Notes: generated by a model from the sequence alone, not told the origin. A stretch of DNA of 7,452 nucleotides from Methanomicrobia archaeon (GCA_016928455.1 JAFGKP010000102.1:1-7452); one strand, 5' to 3'. Counted from the stretch's first letter, positions 1 to 6,397 are shown. Numbers and translations: made by a program.

Positions 1-800
1 CCGGGCGACATGAACCCGAAGATGAGCCCGTAGATACCTATGAGCAGCAGAATGACCGCGATCTGGGGATCGCTCAGTGTCTCCAGGAGCGTTGAACGGA
101 TCGTTTCCTCTTGCCGATAAAACGTGGCGTCCTTTGTCGCTAACGTCCGCTTCTCGCCCAGAATCGTTACATTCATGCCGTCAAGCTTCGCTATAAGATC
201 GTTTTCATCATCTGCGATAAGATCGATGATTCCGCGTTCCAGCGCGAGGTTCTCATTGAGCGCGTCGTTGTCGGTGACGAAGCGTTTGGCCTGTGTCGCG
301 TTCCGGCCCCGTGAGGCCGCGATGCTCTCGATATGCCCGGCGAAGAAGTTGATGGTCTTATTGTCCGCGGCCTGGCGGCCTTCTATGCCGATCTCGACGG
401 GCATTGCCGCGCCCGTGGTCGTACCCGGAGACATGGCCGCGATGTTCCCGGAGACGAGGATGAAGGCACCGGCGGACGCGGCGATCGCGCCCCTCGGTAC
501 GACATAGGTGATCACCGGCACGTCCAGGTTCAGGATCGCCTCGGTGATCTTCAGTGTCGAGCTGACGAGCCCGCCGGGTGTATCGAGCTCGATCAGGACG
601 GCTTCGGCACCCATCTGCTCCGCTTCTTGCAGACCCTCAACGATGTCCAGAGTCGTGCCCTCGCTGATTGTCCCTTCTATTTGTATTACGTAAATGACGT
701 TGTCATTGCTGGCTGCTCCTGCATAAGGAACAAGAGCGCCTGCAAGGGCGAGGCTACTAATGAAGACAAAAAGACACACGTGACGTTGTTTCGTGGCCAT
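1..800 (-). CDS. nfeD: NfeD-family ClpP-class serine protease, 5' part only (runs off left edge)
   Basis: Read on the minus strand from the ATG at 800-798, the frame stays open for 266 codons to the window edge, so the C-terminus is missing. Residues 1-30 form a signal peptide (MATK basic start, hydrophobic stretch about 8-24, AGAAS cleavage-like site). Residues 35-200 match the ClpP/crotonase-like protease domain of NfeD: a DTPGG segment at 73-77, SAGAF at 109-113 with Ser109 as likely nucleophile, an SPGTTTGAA segment at 124-132, and Lys148 as likely general base. This is the Ser-Lys dyad known from the Pyrococcus PH1510 enzyme. Hydrophobic residues at about 247-263 begin the membrane part, so the protease domain is expected outside the cytoplasm. 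PH1510 cleaves the C-terminus of a partner stomatin; a stomatin gene often lies beside nfeD and could sit just left of the window. No clear Shine-Dalgarno sequence precedes the ATG; the start was chosen because it gives the signal peptide. Family assignment is firm; the substrate is inferred. Confidence 0.9.
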   Translation of the reverse strand, partial: MATKQRHVCLFVFISSLALAGALVPYAGAASNDNVIYVIQIEGTISEGTTLDIVEGLQEAEQMGAEAVLIELDTPGGLVSSTLKITEAILNLDVPVITYVVPRGAIAASAGAFILVSGNIAAMSPGTTTGAAMPVEIGIEGRQAADNKTINFFAGHIESIAASRGRNATQAKRFVTDNDALNENLALERGIIDLIADDENDLIAKLDGMNVTILGEKRTLATKDATFYRQEETIRSTLLETLSDPQIAVILLLIGIYGLIFGFMSP

Positions 801-852
801 TGCTCTGTAGTTGTAGGCAATAGATAGATACTTCGATGTAAGCCCTCCGTAC

Positions 853-866
853 AATTAAATCTTCGC
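853..866 (-). promoter_or_regulatory. Candidate archaeal promoter (BRE + TATA box) for nfeD
   Basis: On the minus strand GCGAAGATTTAATTG contains a purine-rich BRE-like CGAAG (866-862) just upstream of a TATA-like TTTAATT (859-853). Transcription starting about 25 bases downstream would begin near 830 and leave a leader of roughly 30 nt before the nfeD ATG at 800. The spacing is right for an archaeal promoter, but AT-rich hexamers are common in spacers, so this is a suggestion only. Confidence 0.35.
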
Positions 867-883
867 CGGCGATTCGGTTAGTC

Positions 884-920
884 AACGTTCATTAATCAAA
901 ATTTCTTTTCCAAGAACGTT
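884..920. repeat. 7-bp inverted repeat AACGTTC / GAACGTT in the polC-nfeD spacer
   Basis: AACGTTC (884-890) is repeated in inverted orientation as GAACGTT (914-920) with 23 AT-rich bases between. It lies 18 bases upstream of the candidate BRE/TATA of nfeD, where an archaeal activator or repressor dimer could bind. It is not followed by an oligo-T run on the minus strand, so it does not look like the polC terminator. A repeat this short may be chance. Confidence 0.3.
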
Positions 921-999
921 TTTGCAGGGCGGGTTGATAAAGGTTGGCCTGCCTTTTTCTCGTGGTCGGGAGGGTTGGTAAGGGGGGTCTGGCCCATTA

Positions 1000-3900
1000 C
1001 TACATGAAATCACTCAATGCTTTCTGCTGCTCCAGTGCGACGGGGAAGAGCGCCTGGATATCCTGCTGGAGCAGCTCCAGCCGCTGCTTCGTGTAGCGCG
1101 AGACGTGGTACTCATCGGCGATACGTAACGAGACCTCGAGATATTTTCGGATGCTCGCCGCGTGCACGGTGGGCACGATCTTACCGCCGCAGCGTTTGCA
1201 GACACCGTTCAACGGTATCCGCCGGTATTTAGCGTTGCATTTGTTACACCGCATCTTCTGCGAGCCGAACGCTCTGAGATTGCCCTTAATATCGCGCAGG
1301 AAATGGTTCTCGATGACCGTCTCCGCGACTTCCGTCTCGTTTACCGCACGGATCATCCGAGCCAGGCGCAACTGCGCCTCCATCTTCTCGATCATAGTGT
1401 CCAGCTGTTTGTAGAGTGAATTTATCGGTCCTGCCGCGATATCGGTGGTCCCGTGCGTGTATCCGAACCCGTAGGTATCCCGCGGTTTCTCGATCTTGCT
1501 CGCGGCCGTTTCGATCTCGACCTCTTTGGGCATCTTATTCGCGCACGCCGCCTCGTAGAGCGCGAGCGGATATTCGGTGGCCGTGGAGACGTTATGCGCC
1601 TCCTTATCCACCTCTTTCGGGTTGAGGAACGGAATGAGCACGAGCGGCGCGTCCATCTTTCCACCGCGCTTCTCAGGTAAGAAGAAGAGCGAGAAATTGA
1701 GCAGCGCATCGAGCAGGAGCAGAACGGAGTCTTCATCACCATCACAGTTACGGCGTTTCGCCGCGTGGAAGAAGGGATGTGCGTAACAGGCCGACGCGGA
1801 TGTGAACCCGATTATCCTGCTCAGGATACCGGCGGAGGTGTGTGGCGCCAGGCCAAGCACAAGGTGTCCGATGAGATCCTCTTTGCGTGTGGTGTGGTAG
1901 AAGGGCGCCAGACCGTAGAACTGCGTGAGCAGTGCATCCACGAAGTGCGAAACCCGCAATAAATATGATGCGGCATCAAGCGATATAACGAGATCCTGCT
2001 GCTTGAGCTCGAGCATTTGCAGCTCATTTGTAAGCTCTTCACCCAGGATATCATGGGTATACCCCAGCTCCCGCGCCTTCTCCACACTCAGCCCGATCTC
2101 TTCGGGATAGAAATGGGTGAGTGGCAGATTGGTGAAGTCGTAGCGGATCGTGCCATCCTTGAAGACCACCACATCGTGCTTCGCCCGCAGTATCCCTTTG
2201 CCGAGGTGCTCAGCCACTTTATGCTTTGAGATCAGCCCCCTCACGCATTTGACCTCCAGGTTGCTCGTCGAGATGGGCTCACCGAGCCCCTTCATGGTGT
2301 TCTCGTAATAGCTCCATAAATCGATGCTTCGCTTCTTCGGCTCGCGGCTTTTATCCGTGGCACGCGTGGGCAGCTGGTCAGCGCGGCCCAACGCCTGTAT
2401 CTCCAGCTCTATCACCGGCCGCTCCGTGGTCGCTTTCAACGCTTCTTTTAATAATCTGCTCTTACCACCGTATTCACCGACCGGGAAGAGCGAGTGCGGT
2501 GCGGGCTTCATGCGCCGCTCCTTCGACTTCTCCGGCCTGCCCATCCGCATGCCAATTCGCGTCGGACCTTTGCTCCTTACCGTTACGCGTACGGACTCGT
2601 CCGGCTGCAGATTGTCATCCAGTCCAAGGCTGCGGAGCAACGCAACGGGCTCGTGTATCGTGACGAATCCCGGCTGCGTGGTCGTTCGATGGGGCACGAG
2701 CAAGTCCTCGAGCATGCGCTTCGTTCTCCCGGACTCATCGTCAGGCAGCCGTAGTGTATTCCCGTTGAGCACCCCGTTTGCCGCGATATAGGCCGCGAGT
2801 TCGGCCTTGTCTTCCTCAGGTAGATCTTCCCAGAGATAGGTATATGCCGGATGGAGTGGCACACGATACGTGGCTGCGATCTCGAGAGCTTCCGATTGGC
2901 TCGGTGTTTTTGAGCGCCATTTCGCGGCTTCGACCTCAGATTTCGCTTCCAGCTCCTGCACCCACCATTCATGCGCATACGCACCTGGCATAAGGCGATG
3001 GCCCGTCTCCAGGAAATCGCCGTAATCGATGAGGATCTCCCCGAGGTCAACGATCTCGGCAATGGATTCTTCGAACGCCGCAAGAGCTGCTGCATCTTCT
3101 AATCGCACCAGTGAGCCGTCCTTCAACTTCACTGTTGGGCCTTCGATCGTGTCCACGGGGACCACGCAGCCCGCCTTACCCGGCAGTTCGGGTTTGATCT
3201 GCGTGCCCGCCGCGGTGAACTTCAGCAAGGACATGGTCACGGGGTTCAAGCCGACCGTTTCGAGTCCGGTATTCCGTGCACGTCCATAGCGCAGCCGAAA
3301 TGCGCCCTTCGCGGCTGGACGCCCGAATACCGGTCGGCCTGCGATCAAATCCGCCAGAAAATCCTTCTTTCGGCCTTCATCCTTCGTTTTGACCAGTCTG
3401 GTGACCCAGTCCCAGCCTTCGAGCCCCAGGCGATCTACGTGCCGTTTGATCTTCGGCGCTTTCATCGCGACCCCTTCTGTAAGCACGAGCACCATCCCGC
3501 CACGTACGCGGTCGGTCGCCACTCGCTGGAGACCCATATAGCCGCCTACTTCACGCTCTTCCGTTGGATCTCCGTCGATACAGATAGGGCAGCTCTTTAC
3601 GATCTCCTCAATCTCCTCATCGGTCGGCTTGTACTGCAGCCCCGCAATCCGCTCATAGACTGAGACTTCGAGCACGTAGCGCCCGATCTCCTCTTCGCGT
3701 GGCTGATACGCGGCAAAGCCCATCTGCCGGCGAATATAATCCGCAGCCAGAACAGAGAGCGCCTGAGCTGTTCCCCCAGCACTGCGTATCGGCCCCGAAT
3801 AGAATACCTTGATATACTCCGTTCCGTCATCGTTTCGGTCTGATTCGACGCGGGCAATACCCTCGATCGGCGCGGCCACCACACCTTCCGTAAGAATCGC

Positions 3901-4212
3901 GACCGCGGTGCGCACTGCAAGCTCAATGGTCGCAACTCGGTCAAACTGACCGAATCTCCGCTCGACGAAGTCCTGACCGATACGTAACGCGATCTCCTCG
4001 CGACCGAGGCCGTCTTTCTCCAGCTCGTGTATCCGCGTGCCCAGCCCTTTGACGCCGATGAGCGCCTCCACCCGCTCCGCAAGGTCTTTCGTGATATGGA
4101 TCTCAGGCTTCGCAGCGGGATCCAGCCCCAGCTTACGCGCCGCTTTCGCGATCTTCAGCGCTTCCGCGAGCCCCTCTTTTAACGTTCGCTGATAAGCAGA
4201 AGTCGAAGCCAT
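1000..4212 (-). CDS. polC: DNA polymerase D large subunit DP2 (complete, 1070 aa)
   Basis: Catalytic subunit of the archaeal family D replicative polymerase, which pairs with the exonuclease subunit DP1 (not in this window). Length fits methanogen-type DP2 without an intein. The N-terminal DP2 domain covers roughly residues 1-290, with YSGPIRSAGGTAQ at 138-150 and a CPIC pair at 208-211. TIEGPTVKLKDG lies at 355-366. IGMRMGRPEKSKERR at 553-567 belongs to the first double-psi barrel. The active site NCDGDED is at 822-828, with Asp824 and Asp826 matching the metal-binding aspartates of Pyrococcus DP2; LPEKRGGKMDAPLVL follows at 845-859. A zinc-binding motif is formed by C989, C992, C1005 and C1008. 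The last eight residues, QKALSDFM, resemble a PCNA-binding PIP box. An in-frame TAA at 4221-4219, three codons upstream, makes the ATG at 4212-4210 the earliest possible start. No Shine-Dalgarno sequence precedes it, suggesting a leaderless or near-leaderless mRNA. The stop is TAG at 1002-1000. The gene is divergent from the nuclease gene at 4588. Confidence 0.97.
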   Translation of the reverse strand: MASTSAYQRTLKEGLAEALKIAKAARKLGLDPAAKPEIHITKDLAERVEALIGVKGLGTRIHELEKDGLGREEIALRIGQDFVERRFGQFDRVATIELAVRTAVAILTEGVVAAPIEGIARVESDRNDDGTEYIKVFYSGPIRSAGGTAQALSVLAADYIRRQMGFAAYQPREEEIGRYVLEVSVYERIAGLQYKPTDEEIEEIVKSCPICIDGDPTEEREVGGYMGLQRVATDRVRGGMVLVLTEGVAMKAPKIKRHVDRLGLEGWDWVTRLVKTKDEGRKKDFLADLIAGRPVFGRPAAKGAFRLRYGRARNTGLETVGLNPVTMSLLKFTAAGTQIKPELPGKAGCVVPVDTIEGPTVKLKDGSLVRLEDAAALAAFEESIAEIVDLGEILIDYGDFLETGHRLMPGAYAHEWWVQELEAKSEVEAAKWRSKTPSQSEALEIAATYRVPLHPAYTYLWEDLPEEDKAELAAYIAANGVLNGNTLRLPDDESGRTKRMLEDLLVPHRTTTQPGFVTIHEPVALLRSLGLDDNLQPDESVRVTVRSKGPTRIGMRMGRPEKSKERRMKPAPHSLFPVGEYGGKSRLLKEALKATTERPVIELEIQALGRADQLPTRATDKSREPKKRSIDLWSYYENTMKGLGEPISTSNLEVKCVRGLISKHKVAEHLGKGILRAKHDVVVFKDGTIRYDFTNLPLTHFYPEEIGLSVEKARELGYTHDILGEELTNELQMLELKQQDLVISLDAASYLLRVSHFVDALLTQFYGLAPFYHTTRKEDLIGHLVLGLAPHTSAGILSRIIGFTSASACYAHPFFHAAKRRNCDGDEDSVLLLLDALLNFSLFFLPEKRGGKMDAPLVLIPFLNPKEVDKEAHNVSTATEYPLALYEAACANKMPKEVEIETAASKIEKPRDTYGFGYTHGTTDIAAGPINSLYKQLDTMIEKMEAQLRLARMIRAVNETEVAETVIENHFLRDIKGNLRAFGSQKMRCNKCNAKYRRIPLNGVCKRCGGKIVPTVHAASIRKYLEVSLRIADEYHVSRYTKQRLELLQQDIQALFPVALEQQKALSDFM

Positions 4213-4384
4213 CGTAGTTTAGGTAAGTAAGGGTGAGCGGAGTATTAAGTCTTGCTCGCAACGACTTTTTAATCACGACAGAGTCAAAAGAGCGTCTCTC
4301 TGCCGTTTGTTCTAGCGGATGCTTGCGGGCTTCAAACGCGCTCAAGAACGTTGCGTGGATGCGTCGTACCGCGGGCCAGCTCAC
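4133..4384 (-). other. Small open frame with strong Shine-Dalgarno upstream of and overlapping polC, unproven
   Basis: A GTG at 4384-4382 begins an 83-codon frame that overlaps the first 80 bases of polC in another frame. It is preceded by GAGGAGGT (4399-4392) with a 7-base gap, the best ribosome-binding sequence in this intergenic region. The GTG overlaps the TGA of the upstream open frame (4381-4600) as GTGA, the usual layout of translationally coupled genes. The predicted peptide is basic (residues RRIHATFLSAFEARKH near the N-terminus) and matches no family that I recognise; the part inside polC looks like a shadow frame. It may be a leader or uORF affecting polC, a remnant, or coincidence. 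Confidence 0.2.
4242..4273 (-). promoter_or_regulatory. Candidate promoter elements for polC
   Basis: Two TATA-like stretches lie upstream of polC on the minus strand: CTTAATAC (4249-4242), preceded by purine-rich GAGCAAGA, and TTAAAAAG (4273-4266). With the usual spacing of about 25 bases, the first would start transcription near 4220, giving a leader of only some 8 nt. That agrees with the missing Shine-Dalgarno sequence. The second would give a leader of about 30 nt. The sequence alone does not decide between them. Confidence 0.35.
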
Positions 4385-4538
4385 AGCTTGTACCTCCTCA
4401 TACGTTCGCGTTCCTGGTCGGTCTCGGCAGGCATGGCCTGTAGCGCGGTACTCGAAGCGTGTCCCGCGTGGTTATCGTAGCAGGAGCGCTTTGCCGCGAC
4501 TTCGTATGCGCACCTGAGGTAGGCCTGGTGAATGAGGT

Positions 4539-4551
4539 CGAAACTATTATT
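4539..4551 (+). promoter_or_regulatory. Candidate BRE + TATA box for the beta-CASP nuclease gene
   Basis: CGAAA at 4539-4543 matches the purine-rich BRE of archaeal promoters and is directly followed by the TATA-like CTATTATT (4544-4551). Initiation about 25 bases downstream would fall near 4572, just before the GTGAGGG ribosome-binding sequence and 16 bases before the ATG at 4588. Box, initiation point, ribosome site and start line up, which supports the 4588 start over any start further upstream. Confidence 0.5.
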
Positions 4552-4572
4552 TGCCCTGAAGCGAATGGTGCA

Positions 4573-4579
4573 GTGAGGG
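4573..4579 (+). promoter_or_regulatory. Ribosome-binding site deciding the start of the beta-CASP nuclease
   Basis: GTGAGGG lies 8 bases before the ATG at 4588-4590 and is a partial match to the archaeal anti-16S sequence (GGTGA/GAGG). It favours this ATG. A competing signal is GAGGT at 4516-4520, seven bases before an in-frame GTG at 4528. Confidence 0.45.
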
Positions 4580-4587
4580 AACCGGAA

Positions 4588-6243
4588 ATGGTTGAAATCA
4601 CTTTATACGGGGGTGCGGGTGAAATTGGCGGCAATAAAATTCTGGTGGAACACCAGGGAACTCGCCTCATGCTGGACTTCGGAACCCGAATGGGTTTTGC
4701 CTCGGCGTTCTTTTCGGAGTTCCTGGGCGTTCGATCGAACACGGAATTGAAGGATAAACTCACCATAGGGGTTCTTCCCGTTATACCCGGAATATACCGG
4801 CGAGATTTGATCTGTCCGGAAGGCGTGGCGGCTCTGTCAAACGAGAGCTATTACAGGATACTCTCACCGGATTCGGAGCTGTTCAGGGTGCCAGGACTCA
4901 TTACCTACGAGGACTACCACAGAGAGCACGGACGGGGGTATCTCGATGGGATATTGCTTACCCATGCTCATATGGATCATACGGGTGACCTCGGCTTTCT
5001 TCACCCTGCTCTTCCGCTTTACTGCTCAAAGAGTACCCTGACATTGGTCGAGGCTATTGACGATGTTACGAACTTCACCTCAGAGGCAGTACGGTCGAAA
5101 AGATCCTCTATTGCGTTCACGAAGAAAGGGGCCGTGCCGGAAAGCCCGAGAATAGCTCATAAGGAAGAGCTGGTTCGCGATTGTAGGGTCTTAGAGGATG
5201 GCGAAGCGCAGGCCATAGGCGCCTATCGTGTTACGCTGATAGCGGTGGATCACTCAGTTCCCGGGGCTGCAAGCTACCTTCTGACGTGCGATGATGATCG
5301 TAAGCCATTGCGTATTCTTTATACCGGCGACATCCGGTTTCACGGGAATAAGGGCACGACGATCGACGATTACGTCAACGCGATAGGGGGCGGTATAGAC
5401 ATCATGATCTGCGAGGGTACCCGGATAGATTCGGACTCTCAGCTTTCCGAAGAGCTGGTTTGCTCTAAAATCGCGGAAGAGATTGCTCGTACAGACGGCC
5501 TGGTGTTTGTTGAGTTCAGCTGGAAAGACACCACGCGCTATGAGACCATCAGTAAGGCTGCAGAATCCTCTGGGCGACGATTCGTTATAAACGCTCGGCT
5601 TGCTTACGTCTTGAACAAACTGGCGTTAACACCATTACCCGAGCACGTGTCGGTATTTCTCAAGCGAAAAGGTAGCTGCTTATACTCACCCAATGACTAC
5701 TCGACCTCTAAGCATGAATATGGTTATTCCGTTGATAAAGAAACGTGGACCGATGATGCCAGTCATTACAACAACGGTTTAGTGGCCGAAGAGATCACGT
5801 CCAACCCGCATAAGTATGTCTTGATGCTCTCTTTTTATGATTTAGGGCAGCTGTTTGATTTGGCAGATGCAACGGGTAAAATACCGGGATCACGGTTCAT
5901 ACGCGCGCAATGTGAGCCATTCTCGGACGAGATGGAACTGGATGAGGAACGATTGATCAACTGGCTCGATGCCTTTGGGATCGGGTATAGTTTGGGTGAG
6001 ACGCCGCTCCCTGTGGGATGTACCAATCCCGGTTGCTCCAAGCTGAAAAAGAGGATAGAACGCTCACACGTTTCCGGCCATGCCTCCCGACCAGAGCTGC
6101 AGGAACTCATCAGCAAGATCAATCCGCGAATTTTGATTCCCGTTCATACTGAGCGACCTGAAGCGTTCGAAGAACTCGTTGAAGCGACGGGAAAAGAAAT
6201 ACGCGTGATCATTCCGGGATTAGGCGAGACGTACAGGTTTTAA
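4588..6243 (+). CDS. Metallo-beta-lactamase/beta-CASP nuclease, RNase J-related (551 aa)
   Basis: Probable cytoplasmic metal-dependent ribonuclease acting in RNA processing or decay; the exact substrate is not known. Numbering from the ATG at 4588, the protein opens with MVEITLYGGAGEIGGNK, the usual N-terminus of this family. Zinc ligands are visible: HAHMDH at 126-131 (His126, His128, Asp130, His131), His222 in DHSVPG and Asp248 in YTGDIR. The beta-CASP part shows CEGT at 275-278 (motif A, Glu276), VEFSWKDTTR at 308-317, HVSGHAS at 494-500 (motif B, as in RNase J) and PVHTE at 518-522 (motif C, His520). All catalytic positions are present, so it should be active. About 80 residues separate LDFG (29-32) from the HxHxDH motif, longer than in plain RNase J, and a Cys pair (CTNPGC, 478-483) sits just before motif B. 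The frame is also open upstream to a GTG at 4459, giving 594 residues. I prefer 4588 because of the promoter, the ribosome site and the family N-terminus. Stop is TAA at 6241-6243; no terminator was seen after it. Confidence 0.88.
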   Translation: MVEITLYGGAGEIGGNKILVEHQGTRLMLDFGTRMGFASAFFSEFLGVRSNTELKDKLTIGVLPVIPGIYRRDLICPEGVAALSNESYYRILSPDSELFRVPGLITYEDYHREHGRGYLDGILLTHAHMDHTGDLGFLHPALPLYCSKSTLTLVEAIDDVTNFTSEAVRSKRSSIAFTKKGAVPESPRIAHKEELVRDCRVLEDGEAQAIGAYRVTLIAVDHSVPGAASYLLTCDDDRKPLRILYTGDIRFHGNKGTTIDDYVNAIGGGIDIMICEGTRIDSDSQLSEELVCSKIAEEIARTDGLVFVEFSWKDTTRYETISKAAESSGRRFVINARLAYVLNKLALTPLPEHVSVFLKRKGSCLYSPNDYSTSKHEYGYSVDKETWTDDASHYNNGLVAEEITSNPHKYVLMLSFYDLGQLFDLADATGKIPGSRFIRAQCEPFSDEMELDEERLINWLDAFGIGYSLGETPLPVGCTNPGCSKLKKRIERSHVSGHASRPELQELISKINPRILIPVHTERPEAFEELVEATGKEIRVIIPGLGETYRF

Positions 6244-6390
6244 CTGCGGGCGATCTGAAGGATGGTTCTCCGCCGATCTTGTTCACACCGCCAGAGCAGC
6301 TGAGTGCGGGGATCACTCTTCTGCGTTATGCTACCCGCTAGCGGTGAAGAAGACCCGAAAAATAAAGAAAAAGGGAGGTGAAAAAAGAAA
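6244..6390. other. Convergent spacer with a possible 3' coding remnant
   Basis: The spacer separates the nuclease gene (plus) from fwdC (minus). A plus-strand frame different from that of the nuclease runs to TAG at 6339-6341. Its last 32 codons read like protein (AGDLKDGSPPILFTPPEQ, then LLRYATR at the end), although no start or ribosome site belongs to it and no family was recognised. A perfect 10-bp palindrome, CCGCTAGCGG, lies at 6335-6344. The rest is purine-rich and contains the fwd terminator described separately. Confidence 0.4.
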
Positions 6391-6397
6391 TCACCTC
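6356..6397 (-). terminator. Hairpin plus T-rich tail ending the fwd operon segment
   Basis: On the minus strand GAGGTGA (6397-6391) pairs with TCACCTC (6381-6375) across a 9-base T-rich loop. A tail of three T runs (TTTTT, TTT, TTTTT) follows at about 6372-6356. The 5' arm of the stem contains the TGA stop of fwdC (6393-6391), so stop codon and terminator are fused. T-rich tracts alone terminate archaeal transcription, so function is likely with or without the hairpin. It indicates that fwdC is the last gene of its transcript, at least for part of the messages. Confidence 0.7.

Larger units (their letters stand above)
4213..4587. other. Divergent intergenic region between polC and the beta-CASP nuclease gene
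   Basis: These 375 bases separate two divergently transcribed genes. The polC side carries TATA-like stretches at 4242-4273, and the nuclease side carries a BRE/TATA pair at 4539-4551. Between them lie the orphan Shine-Dalgarno sequence at 4392-4399 and the unproven open frames described separately. On the plus strand the frame of the nuclease is open back to a TAG at 4441-4443, so an N-terminal extension is formally possible. No tRNA, repeat array or insertion-sequence end was seen. Confidence 0.6.
4381..4600 (-). other. Start-less open frame between polC and the nuclease gene, possible gene remnant
   Basis: On the minus strand a frame is open for about 70 codons after a TAA near 4606 and ends at TGA 4383-4381. 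It has no ATG, GTG or TTG in its first 50 or so codons, so it cannot be a normal gene. Its translation is nevertheless protein-like (for example IHQAYLRCAYEVAAKRS, then PAETDQERERMRRYKL at the end), with G/C-rich third positions. It lies exactly antisense, codon on codon, to the open plus-strand frame upstream of 4588, so one of the two may only be the shadow of the other. No family was recognised. It could be the decayed 3' end of a lost gene or chance. Confidence 0.2.

Noticed and set aside
124..827. Plus-strand open frames opposite nfeD
   Set aside because: They are antisense shadows of the nfeD frame, which has a signal peptide and recognised catalytic motifs; their translations are Ser/Arg-rich and unlike known proteins.
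931..984. Imperfect direct repeat (GGGTTGATAAAGG at 931, GGGTTGGTAAGGG at 972)
   Set aside because: Only two copies with mismatches and no relation to a promoter or known element; likely chance in a G-rich spacer.
2324..2791. 155-codon plus-strand frame inside polC
   Set aside because: It lies opposite the highly conserved DP2 barrel region (MGRPEK) and has no ribosome site or recognisable family.
4398..4766. 122-codon minus-strand frame overlapping the start of the nuclease gene
   Set aside because: It is antisense to the conserved N-terminus of the nuclease and its composition (Pro/Arg/Thr-rich) is that of a shadow frame.
6335..6344. Perfect palindrome CCGCTAGCGG as a terminator for the nuclease gene
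   Set aside because: No T run follows on the plus strand and there is no loop; a 10-bp palindrome is not strong evidence of a site.
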